Positions 54,317 through 64,000 of a stretch of DNA of 64,000 nucleotides are shown in pieces. The position numbers were made by a program, and so were the translations under genes. A model generated the notes under the pieces. The model was not told the origin of the DNA and ran no database searches. It worked only from the letters and a program-made list of their open reading frames with translations. The stretch covers positions 168,600 through 232,599 of the forward strand of contig ONZQ02000001.1 of NCBI GenBank assembly GCA_900312665.1. The letters are read 5' to 3'. The DNA is from Cephalotrichum gorgonifer (Eukaryota; Ascomycota; Sordariomycetes; Microascales; Microascaceae). Numbering within the stretch: the stretch's first letter is position 1; every line of letters starts with the position of its first letter.

Positions 54317-55495
54317 AGTATCGCCTCTGGGCTAATAGCCATCGTCACCGCCACAATCCAGTCGAGCAAGGTACTTTACCAAACTATCCAGAGCTTCATA
54401 GACCACCCCCGAGCTGTTCGGCAGTTGAGAGATGAGCTTGGGGCTCTCAATGGCGTCCTCCTTTCCCTCGAGACTTTCACCGGAAATGACCCTTCCATAA
54501 TGGTTCCGCTAAGGCTCCCTCTCACCCAATGTGGTAAAGCCTGTGGGGAATTCCAGAAGCTGCTAGTCAAGTGCACTAAACACTCCGGGGGACTAAAGAC
54601 GACTAGCTTCCGAGACTGGGCAAAGCTAAAGTACATGGATGGCGACATCAACGGCTTTACAGCTATGCTGTCAGGATATAAATCCACCATCGCCATCGCC
54701 CTGGCAGATGCGAATTTGTAGGATACTTACCCTTTGATACTGGATTTCAGCTGACAGCGCACAGGCGTTCGAGCACAGTGACCCTCCAGATTCTCAATGA
54801 ATATGAAGGATATGATCCGAATTACGAAGCAGGACCTCGAGGATCACCTCGAGGAGATCAACTCTAAACTTCAGTCCTTCACCCCATCAAGCAACAGCCG
54901 CTCTATTCTGGAACCAACAGATGTATAACGGTTCAAGAGCGAACAGGAGACTACCGAACAGTGCCTCGAAATTTGCGCTGGGGTGCTGGCCCATGTCAAC
55001 GAATTGAGGCTTCAACCCATTCCAGCTGGGAAATCCCTCAAGACACTCGGACTTTCTACCCGAGATCTGACTCACGCTCACATTATGACTCTCTTAACGC
55101 TGAAGGAGTGTACCGATAGGCTTAGCGACACGCTTGCTCAGCTGCGCGCTCACGGAGAAGAGGCCCGGAGCCGATTGTTGGTGGGAGCGCCCATCCAAAC
55201 CCCAGGGAGTGTCTCAGACCTAGGAAATGACGCCCAAAGACTCGCAAGAGAGCACGACAGTGTACGACAATGCCTCACAGTCTGTTCTGAGGCAGATGAA
55301 AGAGCATCTTCTGGAAGGGTGCATGTACTGGATGATATCACTATAGGCGAGAATGGGGAACAGATGTTGACTACTACACTCGGCGAACTGTTTGATGCGA
55401 GACGGGTCAGACTTGGTGACGGGGCAGTACAGATAGTTGCATCAACCTCCGACCTGGCAGTACAGGAGTTGTTCAAGGGATACAATCGGAGATAG
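54317..55495 (+). pseudogene. STAND N-terminal-domain gene (azaphilone-L type), broken
   Basis: Reads DPLSIASGLIAIVTATIQ, SKVLYQTIQSFIDHPRAVRQ and LRDELGALNGVLLSLETF in one frame; this is the fungal N-terminal helical domain found in STAND proteins and in azaphilone-cluster protein L. A 47-base intron (54718-54764) joins ADANL to RSSTVTLQILNEYE. Then one extra G near 54808 shifts the frame to KDMIRITKQDLEDHLEEINS. TAA at 54926-54928 interrupts EPTDV and RFKSEQETTEQCLEIC, after which the frame runs to 55495 ending LFKGYNRR. The upstream codon is TAA rather than ATG, so the start is also lost. No NACHT follows; the C-terminal half is a plain helical protein. Three independent lesions make it a pseudogene. 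Confidence 0.75.
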
Positions 55496-55724
55496 TTGCA
55501 TTCGGACATCATCTCTTTATGTCGACTTTTCAAATTAAACCCCATAATATTAGCCATTTCCATTATCGGTTGGCCTTCTGAGATCCTCCATCCGCCACTG
55601 TTCGTCCAAGGCCCGGAAAGATGTGACAGGACCAACTTTAGTTTGGGAAGAGTGATCCTCCTTTCGACGTCCAAGAGCAGCCGCGAGTGCCTGGATTGAC
55701 ATATCGTTCATCCAGATCCCACTA

Positions 55725-56903
55725 ATGGGCGACATATACCAAGGTGCATCCCTCACGGCCGCCGTGACAAAGTCTAGCGAGCCATCACAGGGATGCTTTA
55801 CCCATCTTCTGCCCAGATTTAGAGGATATGCACTTCAACCTCCCGCCAACTCCACCTTTCCCCTTATTACTGTTCGCGAGGTGCTTCCGCACGACCACTC
55901 GCAGCACGGATACATGATACCCGATCGCGAAAAAGTACCGCTCCTATTTCGGGGGTGGGTTCTGCAAGAGCGTCTACTGTCGCGGAGGATCCTCCAATTC
56001 ACGTCCGAAGAGCTCGGCTGGGAGTGCCTCACCTCACGCAGCTGCGAGTGTGACCGCGACCCTCACGGCACGCCGGGTTTCAAAGAAGGCGTATCTCTTG
56101 CCATTAATACAGGGTCGCCGGCAGAACTGTATCCCCAGTGGAGTTCGCTCGTCGAGCAGTATACAACGATGGGCCTCACCTTTCTGGGCGGCCGCCTGCC
56201 CGCCATCGCGGGTCTGGCTGCAAAGTTTCAGCATCGTCTCGACGACACCTACGTCTCGGGTGTATGGGCGGGGAATGTTCATGAGTCTCTGAGCTGGATT
56301 GTTCTGGACCCTCCAGTGCGTATCCAGGCCTCGTCCCAGCCTGCTGCGCCATCGTGGTCGTGGGCCTCGTCCACCGTGCCTGTGCGGCACCCATACAAAG
56401 AGCGATGGACGGACGGCACCCGGGTGGACCGAGCTCAGGTGTCACTGGATGAGGTCTCGCCACATATGGGAATGGAGAAATTCACAACCGCCACGCACTT
56501 CATCCGCATCACCGCCCCGTCTGTCAGCGGTATCAAGACTGTGCAGCTGGACGACTTCCACGCCCGCGATCCGTACAGCGAGAACCCATACAGTGGCAAG
56601 AAATATGGCATAGCAACTGGCGGCTCACCCCCCCGGGTAATCTTCCCAGACTTCCATCCCTTCGATGGGCCTTGTAGCATCCCATTGGACGAGGAGTTTT
56701 GTCTTGCGAAGTTGGTAAGGTTCCCCAGTGTATTGCCAGAAGGAAGAGACACTGGGCGCCGCACAGACGAATGGTGGTTCCTTATCCTGCGTTGTATTAA
56801 CGCCAGCGTGGGCGTCTTTGAACGGGCTGGCTGGGTTGATATCGAGTTGCCCGGGGCACAGTGGGTGCCAGACCTTGACTTGCGAGAGTTTAAGGTAGTG
56901 TAA
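55725..56903 (+). pseudogene. HET-domain gene lacking its first half
   Basis: From ATG 55725 the frame is clean for 392 residues, but it starts at KMGDIYQGASLTAAVTK-like sequence, the middle of a HET domain. The second half of the domain is intact: RGWVLQERLLSRRILQFTSE, ELGWECLTSRSCECD, then FLGGRLPAIAGLAAKF, DTYVSGVWAG, APSWSWASS. The preceding 230 bases contain no LSYCWG- or YLWVDSLCIIQD-type motif on the plus strand. I infer loss of the 5' part by a breakpoint between this locus and the STAND pseudogene, 230 bases upstream. Whether the remaining ORF is expressed is unknown. Confidence 0.65.
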
Positions 56904-56911
56904 ACTACGTA

Positions 56912-58843
56912 TCAGAGGAATGCCCTACCGCCCGTATCCCCGACCATACCCTCCATCGTTCCATCTAATCTCGCCCCGAGATCTCCAACATTCCCTGTGA
57001 CAAACAGCTCGTCTGTAACAGCCGTGCCGCTCGAGGACCCCAGCACCAGCTCCCCACGTTGACCCCTACCCTCAAACACCGCCTTGGCCATCAGAGTCAA
57101 CTCCCTCCGCCATCTCTCCGCCTGCCCCCATACCCCCTCAAACGCCCTCAAAATCCCCAGGAACACCCTGACCCGATCCCTCGCGTGCGCAAACTCCGAC
57201 CCAGCCAGGGCATATTCGCACGCCGACAGGTGCGTCACCACAGCCATGGACCCCATGCAGAGTATAAATGGGCTGTGCATCGTCGGCGGCGAGGGGACCG
57301 ACAGCATGTCGACGAAGGCCTTGGCGGCTCGGATGGCCTTGTGGGTGTGACGGTCGTGATGTCTCTCTTCTACGGGGAGGACTTCGGCTGGGAGGGGGGG
57401 CGCGTATTTTGAACAGAGGAGTTCCATTGTTGAATAGTGGAGAGTGGATCTTGGTCTATGGAGATGGATAGCCACTCTGATAGGGGCAATTTAGCAAATA
57501 ACATCCCGGGTTTTACAACAAACAGGGGCATAAGACTCACGTGTTTATCATCAGCCGAGCTCGGAACAAGACCTCGTCGACCGTCCCATCTGGACGAACG
57601 GGATCGCGCTTACTTTGTGGGAGGTATAGATCCCAGCTCATGATATTCGCCTCGGCGTTCTTGACCAGTGAGTCCGGCGATCCACCGGCAATATCCCCGG
57701 CGGCTAGCGTTGTTCCAAGTATCCGAGCAGCATCGATGAGATACGTGAACGACGAGAATGAGTCGTCACCCGCCTCGAAGCAGCGATCGTCGTATTCCCC
57801 GAGCGTTCGCGGCGGGTGGATGTTCTGAAATATATCGTCAGTGCCGATATAAGACGGTTCCCCATAGCGCGTGTTCTTACCCCCGTGACGTAGCACTCCT
57901 CTTCGCCAGGGAGGCACACATCGGACTCAACACCCCAGAGGCTGAATGTAGGCCAATGCCGTATACCGGCAAAGAGCGAATCAACGACGTACAGCTCCCA
58001 CCAGGTCCGCCTCCAGCTCTCTTCTAAAACGGGGTTTCCCCGCCCATGGGTAGCCGCGAACGATCGCCGGTTTAGGCCTATGGCTAGGGCAGTAGTCTTT
58101 GCACGCTGGAGCGAATTGCTCGCCTTTTTGCTCTCCCCGCTCCATTCCAGACAGAGCGCAAGGAGCATGAGAACCTGTACACTGAACCCCGTCGGGACCA
58201 GCCCCTTGTCCAACATCTGCTCCGCACCTCTACTGATCCCGTCTGATGGCCGCTCCCGGATGTATCGCGATCCGATGAAGGTGATTGCAAGGAGGAGTTC
58301 GGAAACCGAGTCCGCGTCGGTTTCAAATTGCTGTATTAGCTCCGCGCGGGGCAGGACGAATGGGTGTGCCTCAAAGAAGAAGGTGTAGAATCCATCAAAA
58401 GCCCTGCTTGATTGAAGACCATCACTATCCCCCGCCAATAGCGGATAGAAGTCATTGCCGCCAAGGGGTAAAAAAGAGCTCAGATCTGTCTGGGCTTGCT
58501 GGGGCTCCGTGATACCCGGATCGACGTGCCGGGCATCCAGATCCAGACCTCCGTCGTCGCACACAGCCCTGGTTCTAGTCGATTCCTCGCTTATGCGTTT
58601 CCGACGCCGGCGCCGTATATCTGTGTAGACGCACGTCTTGTTCAACGAGCGACACCGGGAGCAGCATGGTACTGCCGCGTCGCACCGAAGATGTTGATCT
58701 CGACATATCGTGCAGGCAATCGAGACTCGTCCTTTCGTTCTTCCTCCTTGGCGTCGCTGCTGCTCACCATTATTGTCGCCATAGGAGGGCTGGATCTGCT
58801 CATTCTCGCCGGAGTTCTGGCTTTGGTCGTCGGCAGTGCTCAT
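56912..58843 (-). CDS. Zn2Cys6 transcription factor with fungal-specific domain
   Basis: Three exons: 58843-57881, 57824-57541 and 57476-56912, all in phase, 603 residues. The zinc cluster is at Cys 44, 47, 54, 61, 64 and 71 (ACTICRDQHLRC, CSRCRSLNKTC) followed by a basic run (IRRRRRKR). The middle has the fungal-specific domain signatures: GFYTFFFEAHPFVLPRAELI, FIGSRYI, VLMLLALCLEWSGESKKAS, ALAIGLNRRSF, RRTWWELYVVDSLFAG. Residues 1-40 are acidic and Gln/Asn-rich. Its stop is only 9 bases from the stop of the HET remnant on the other strand. The start ATG is chosen because upstream in-frame codons lack ATG. Target unknown. Confidence 0.9.
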
Positions 58844-59113
58844 CCTTGCAATTCCATGTGGTTTGCCCAAGGTCCAAGTATTGCGGATGTGGATGACGTC
58901 GCAGAGCGACCACGAAATATGACTGTAGGAGGATTAGTCACCGACTCGTCTGGCCTGGCAGAGGAACTCAATCAATCGTACGAGATAGACGCGCCGCACC
59001 ACCTTGATCAAGGGCTCATTATATTCGACCTCCTTTTTCTTAAATGGGGATAGAGAAAACTACAAAAAGTAATTAGAAGGAAGCAAAAAAAGAACAAATC
59101 CGTTAAGAGATGA

Positions 59114-59208
59114 TGGTCAGTATGAGGGTCGAACTCATGACCTTGGCATTTACCGTTAAGCCGGATAGCTTATTAGTACCACGCTCTAACCAACTGAGCT
59201 AACCAACC
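59114..59208 (-). tRNA. tRNA-Ile (AAT) with intron
   Basis: Acceptor GGTTGGT pairs with ACTGACC. The D-arm is TAGCTCAGTTGGTTAGAG. The anticodon stem TGGTA pairs with TGCCA, the loop begins CTAATA with anticodon AAT, and an intron of about 21 bases (containing CTATCCGGCTTAACGG) follows. The T-arm is ATGAG TTCGACC CTCAT. Downstream, TTGTTCTTTTTTTG supplies a terminator. Confidence 0.9.
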
Positions 59209-59729
59209 GTGCTTCGAACGTCGCGGAGTTTAATATACGAAGGTTCTCTGCAACTCAGCCGATGCCAGTATTACCTCATCTCCACCTGCATCAAGAAAAC
59301 CCGGACATCCCGGAGCCGGCGCCGAGCCGATCCCCACCAGCTGACTACAGCCGTTAAAACTCCGGCTTCACGAATGAAGCCGATCGCCATGTTGCACTAC
59401 GTTTCGACCGGGGCCGGAGGAGGGATTTGCCCGTGGCATTCTGGATGAACTTCTTTTAAAGATAACAAGCGCAAGGCTGACCAGCAATACAGTAAGCGGT
59501 GTAACATCTACCCGAAATCGTGGCTTGGCCTGCATGCACCTGACTACATCTTGGCATCTTGGCCGTCGATAATAAAACCCCCACGAGCTGGCCTTACGCG
59601 TACAGACGAGTAGAACCACTTTCATTCCATTCCATTCCATTTTAACCACTAACACCAAATAAGGACTCAGCTACCTTATCCAACAGCTGCCCCCTTCTCC
59701 TCATCCAATACACCCAAAGGCAGACGGAC
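59209..59729. other. spacer and promoter of the MIT-like gene
   Basis: No credible gene. Direct repeats CATTCCATTCCATTCCATTT are at about 59622-59642. Confidence 0.45.
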
Positions 59730-61001
59730 ATGGATACGAAAAAAAAGATCCACCCCAAGTTCGCCGAGGCCCTCAAGTCCTCCGAAGCAGGCTACGAGGC
59801 CGAGCGACAAGGGGACTACAAGGAGGCGCTTGATGCCCACAACCGGGCGGTCGAACGACTCACCCCGCTCACCAAGTCGGGCGGCTTCTTCTCCATCCTA
59901 TCGCAGGAGAAGAGGCTCCTCAGGCAGGAGGCCGAGACGAAGATTGGGCTCCACCTCGAGCGGATGCGAGCGCTTCAGCCGTATCAAGGGGAGAAGAAGT
60001 CCGAGACACCACTGGTCCCGGCAGTTACGGACTTTACTGTTGCGAATGCTTTGGGGTCGCCTAGTCCGGCGCCATCGGCGATGTTGGAGTTTTCGAAGCG
60101 GCTTAACAATACTGGTCCGCATCTTCTAAGTTGCGTGAGTGCCCCCGTTGCCGCGCCTATCTAGTATTTTTCTCGTGATTCTGCCCAAGTTATAGACAGT
60201 GACGGAAAATTCTAGTAAATTCTACATTTCACGAAATATAGACTGACAAGTGAGGCCCATCTACAGCTTGAGATTGAGCTCCCCGATCGCGATATCACCA
60301 CGTATACCCCCCCGTCCTTCACAAACACGCTCCCACCCGACGCATCAGTCGAGACATGGGTCGTCCGCCGCAGGGGGAACACCGACGCGTCACTTGAGGG
60401 GCGCTACCATTTCACCATCAAGGACGCCACGGAGACTAACACGCTCTACTTCCTCGACGCTCCCATCCAGTTCCACTGCCACATCCCCTTCGCCTGGCTC
60501 ATCCGCGCGGGCGACTACCCGCACGCCGGCGCCCTGATCAAGACCTGGGAGCCCACCATGCCCATGCACGCGATGGAGACCCGGCTCCAGCACCGCGCCC
60601 GGAAGATGGAGATCGAGAACAGCCTCCTCCAGGCCGGGATCCACGAGGAGCCCGACAGGAAGGACACGTCCCCCTGGGGCCCCCGGCGCTTTTTCTACGG
60701 GTGCCATAAGTTCGTCTGGAAGCCTAAGCATCCCGACAAGGGCCATGAGGATGGGAACTTTGAGACGCTGTACGAGTTCTCGAGGTACTGGCCGGATCCG
60801 GATAGGAAGGGGAGACTGCTCGACGACGCGGACGAATCGAAGCCTCTGTTCTGGTGCGATGACGTGCCGGGGTTCATGCTCGAATTCAAGTGGACGGTGC
60901 ATTTCCGGGGCGGGCTGGATCCGGTGTTTAAGGAGCATCTGATCGCGAGTCAGGTGGCGAAGATGGCGGTTATGCATGCTAATTCGAAGTTCCGGATGTA
61001 G
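59730..61001 (+). CDS. MIT-like domain protein, two exons, function unknown
   Basis: Exon 1 is 59730-60134 and exon 2 is 60255-61001. The acceptor is the AG of ...GACAAGTGAG, which restores the frame (HLLSC|AHLQLEIEL), 383 residues. Residues about 6-85 (KFAEALKSSEAGYEAERQGD, YKEALDAHNRAVERL, EKRLLRQEAETKIG) form paired helices like MIT domains of Vps4-type trafficking proteins. The rest is a novel-looking globular part: YFLDAPIQFHCHIPFAWLIR, FFYGCHKFVWKPK, FMLEFKWTVHFRGGLDP. It has no known catalytic motif. I infer an ESCRT- or endosome-linked role at low confidence. Confidence 0.8.
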
Positions 61002-61400
61002 TTGCGTGAAAGGATCGTAAGGATTGTAAGGAGCTTGTACGGAAGCGTTTCTTTACTCTGAGTCTGGAAGCGAAGGTGAACCCTTCGACTGGGATCGTAT
61101 GAGTTGGCTGTCATCACTTGAGTATCACATAAGAGATCAACTCTATACCTACGTAGATATACATTTATGAGAGGTAAGATATGGTGTCTGTTTAGTTCGT
61201 CCCAAAAGATACAAAGAATGTAAAAGAACACACTATAGCCCATATATAAAACGAAACTGGTTCCCGGCGACTGGGTATCAGACTATTACTGAACACCAAG
61301 CTCACTCCCCTGTGGAAGAGGTAATCTAGATGTTACAGTCAAAGCAATTGGATATTCCTACGACAACTAACATTGCTCTATCCACCAAGGGTCTACCCCC

Positions 61401-63092
61401 TCAGCTAGGCTTTCGTCCATAGACGACCTTCTGACGATAGTACGAATGAATGTCAGGCGAGCGTATCTCCCTGCGGATATGTGCTGCAAAGATGGCCACC
61501 TCCTCGCGGCTCCAGCCGAGAGAGGTGGCTGGGTATAGGATATACCCTTCAATATCAGCCTCCAGGGCGACCTGGGTATACTCCCCAATCTCCTTCAGTT
61601 TCGTGTCCTTGGGTCAGGTGCCGATTGGGTTCTATCAACCCGGTCAAGGTTAGCTACGGCCTCATCAATAGAATAGGGGCAAGGAGACTACGTTCATCCT
61701 TACCTTGTACTCAACCTCGTGGATGTCGACAAACCCAGCAGCCTCCATGGCCTTTCTCTGGAGCCCGTCATCACAGATGGAGAATGACCTCCCGATGGTG
61801 TTTCCAAAATTGGCAAAGAGCTTGCCCCACTGACCTAGGGCGGAATTCTCCGACAGTGTGTCGTCGTCACTCTCCCAGACCGCGTTGTTTTCCTGGCTCT
61901 CAAACCAACCCCCAGGTGCCAAGGTTTCATAGGCCTGCTTGAACACGAAGTCCCAGTCTGCGATACTCCCTATGAGTAACCTCATGTGGATATAATCAAC
62001 GGAGTTCTTCGCGAATGTCCACTCGAGTGTGCAGTCCTCAATCTCGCTATACCCAGGCAGAGATATGGTGTGTCAGCTCACTTCAAGCTCTAGAATAGGT
62101 GTTTAAGGAGAAGATGTACAATTTCAAGTTCGGAGGAATCCAGGTGGGCTGGATCGGAGACATGTCGGTCCCGACGACTTCGGCGTTGGGGTGGTCATCC
62201 GCGAAGTCTCTAGGGAGAGGTAGTGTCATCAGTAAAGTGTAATAATGCGTCGAGCATAGCAGGCACGATCATACATTGCCCATGAGCCTAACCGGTAGCG
62301 ACACGATACGGTTAGCATGCAGAAGCTATGGCCCGTATAAAGTAGGTATTTGTCATACCGGTGCCAGTTCCAATGTCAAGAACTTTCTACCACGCAAGTT
62401 AGATAGTAGCCAGCCATGATTGATTTTAGTGCAACCTACATGGACCTTGTCGGTGTCCAGGGGTGCAAGAAAAAGCTTCCCGTCACTAAGCAGCGTCTCC
62501 ACATGGTGGCTAGTGAAATAGTCGTCAGCTGTTTATACATGGGCCGACTTGTGGATGATATTGTTGTGGAATAGGAATACGCACTTTATATCCATGGACT
62601 CGTTTTGCTGGGAGTCATTCGAGCCCCTAGATGATGTTAGACAATATACCTTCTACGTGCCCCATATTATTATCGTCATAGCCAACATTACCAGTATTTA
62701 GCAGTATCGTTGTCATGATGGTACGTCCTTCCATGGATCTTGCGGTATTCCAGAATGCTGGCGCTGAGCGAGGCAGTCGATGAGACGACGGCCGACGCAT
62801 CATCGGCATCGTCGAACCCTTGACCCTAGAAGACGCCAGAGCAGGTTAGCGCCGGGAAACAACACCAACTTGCGCACATGACAGCACCCGGGGCCTCTCA
62901 CAAGGACGAACAAACCTCGGCGGCATCCACCCAGTGCTGAGCGGGAAGAATCCCAGCGATCGTAGTCGGCTGAGGAGAGCCTGCATTTGCTGGCGACGGC
63001 GACTTCTCCGCCGCTGGGGATTTCGGCTTGGGCGACGATGAAGGCGACTTGCTGTCCCTGGCGGGAGGAGGCGGGGACGTCTCTCCGGCCAT
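61401..63092 (-). pseudogene. LaeA-like SAM methyltransferase with one in-frame TGA
   Basis: Nine exons: 63092-62916, 62825-62692, 62626-62585, 62509-62440, 62386-62359, 62287-62275, 62209-62120, 62046-61704 and 61631-61401. All have GT-AG ends and are in phase, 376 codons. The N-terminal 50 residues are Ser/Pro/Lys-rich. LaeA-type marks: YRKIHGRTYH, then SNDSQQNESMDI; motif I VLDIGTGTGSWAIDFAD near residue 143; VVGTDMSPIQPTWIPPNL and GGWFESQE. At codon 305, TGA (61614-61616) falls in NPIGT-stop-PKDTKLKEIGEYTQ, where Trp is expected. Everything after it is clean to KVVYGRKPS. A minor CCAAG acceptor at 61608 would skip the stop and lose 8 codons. Homologues methylate an unknown substrate and control secondary metabolism or development. 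Confidence 0.75.
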
Positions 63093-64000
63093 GTTCTTCT
63101 CTCTGACTTCTTTTTCTCGCTTTCGGCTAAGTAAGATGAGACTCGAGCATGTGGGTAGAAGGTTCTGAGGGGATGAATACAGATACAACTGCGAAAAAAG
63201 AAACAGGAATAGTACCCAAGGTGTTTGAAATGAGGGGGCGGCGCTTGGAAGCGACGCGCCCCGTTAGATTAGTCTGGGCGGCAGCTAGGGACGGGACGGG
63301 ACGGGGGCTAGTTAGCGGCCAATTCCCCTGTGTCCGCCCTACGCGCAAAATTGGGCGGGCGTGGGGCTCGGGTATTATTACTTGTATCTTTGCAAGGACG
63401 AGTGGGAATATTATGCAAGAAGGGCGTGTTGGCAGGCGTGTGCTATCCTGGTGTCTTGCATCAGGTGGCATGCCCGGGATGCAACTATCGAACTATTTGA
63501 CCACTGTGCCAAAAGCAAGGTTCCCCGCTTCTTAGCACTACTTGGTCATATTGGTGATATCCTCAGTCTAACAGCAACATCCGCCTTGGGATTCCACTTA
63601 CATGGGGGTATTCTCAGTCATTGGACAAAACGTTCATCCCAAAGTGGGCCGGAACCAGGGTCAAGCTCTCGTTCCCACTGCCAAGCTGCGACCAAACCCT
63701 GTCACGTCACCAGCGTCCCCCTCTGGTCACAATCAATAAAACGAACATAACGTTCTCCTGCGCGTGCGGGGAGAGTGGGGCGCTGAGATAACCCCCAATG
63801 CCGCTGTTCGGTCCTTCCACTGTATGCAGCAGTCAGTTATTCACTTGAGCGGTGATGTATGTGCTGGATGAGACTCTTAGGAGGTAGGCGCGCAGGTCAA
63901 CTCCAACCTTGTGGTGTCGTGGAAAAGGAGAGTCCCTTATTAGCTCTACTATAACACTTATATCCCACAAGTTTAAATAGAATCCGGGCTTTCTGTCCCC
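63093..64000. other. spacer at the right end
   Basis: Upstream of the LaeA-like gene. Contains GGGACGGGAC direct repeats at about 63290-63302. No gene is credible on either strand; open frames here start at GTG or are Ser-rich by chance. Confidence 0.5.

Noticed and set aside
60390..60977. 195-codon minus-strand ORF
   Set aside because: Antisense shadow of the MIT-like gene, Leu/Pro/Arg-rich.
63361..63750. 129-codon ORF at the right end
   Set aside because: Starts at GTG, no recognised motif, and no splice support.
1..64000. CRISPR array, rRNA gene, integrated virus
   Set aside because: No spaced identical repeats, no rRNA-like sequence and no viral polymerase or capsid motif were recognised.
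1..64000. Secondary-metabolite cluster
   Set aside because: Regulators and reductases are present but no backbone enzyme, so a cluster call is not supported in this window.

Overview
The window is nuclear DNA of a filamentous ascomycete (Pezizomycotina). Evidence: short GT-AG introns of about 45-110 bases, three Zn2Cys6 regulators, HET-domain genes, a LaeA-type methyltransferase, a DUF1996 protein, NACHT/STAND remnants, scattered tRNA genes (two with introns) and an AT-rich island whose stop codons fit C-to-T mutation. There are no operons, rRNA genes or CRISPR arrays. Exon coordinates were worked out by hand from splice sites and reading phase, so they are models.

Region by region. 0-8 kb: a helicase-like gene (DNA2/NAM7 type, degenerate P-loop) and a broken paralogue lacking different parts, with tRNA-Asp and a small coiled-coil ORF between them. 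8-12 kb: a frameshifted gene with Myb/SANT-like repeats, a gene with two in-frame stops, a minisatellite and tRNA-Ser. 12-20 kb: a small frameshifted ORF, an intact 7-exon POT peptide transporter, a dead dienelactone hydrolase, and a duplicated Cys4 zinc-binding ORF with one stop. 20-32 kb: aldo/keto reductase, Zn2Cys6 regulator, F-box/ankyrin protein, tRNA-Lys, type I membrane protein, DUF1996 protein and an MDR reductase. 32-43 kb: a C2H2+Zn2Cys6 regulator split over five exons, a HET gene with one in-frame TGA, ketopantoate reductase, an unknown protein, tRNA-Glu, a RibD_C/DHFR-like reductase, a cupin, and a second MDR reductase.

43-57 kb is the accessory zone. It holds a second tRNA-Lys with duplicated flanks, a roughly 4.5 kb AT-rich island containing a NACHT fragment, an AAA-ATPase-like fragment, a third MDR reductase, a broken STAND N-terminal-domain gene and a HET gene missing its first half. 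57-64 kb: a Zn2Cys6 regulator, tRNA-Ile, an MIT-like two-exon protein, and a nine-exon LaeA-like methyltransferase interrupted by one TGA.

The intact enzymes (three MDR reductases, aldo/keto reductase, RibD-like, ketopantoate reductase, cupin) and regulators look like independent accessory metabolism rather than one backbone-containing gene cluster: no PKS, NRPS or terpene synthase is present. The main theme is gene decay. At least ten loci are broken, and several are intact except for one or two stop codons. I found no clearly new molecular system.
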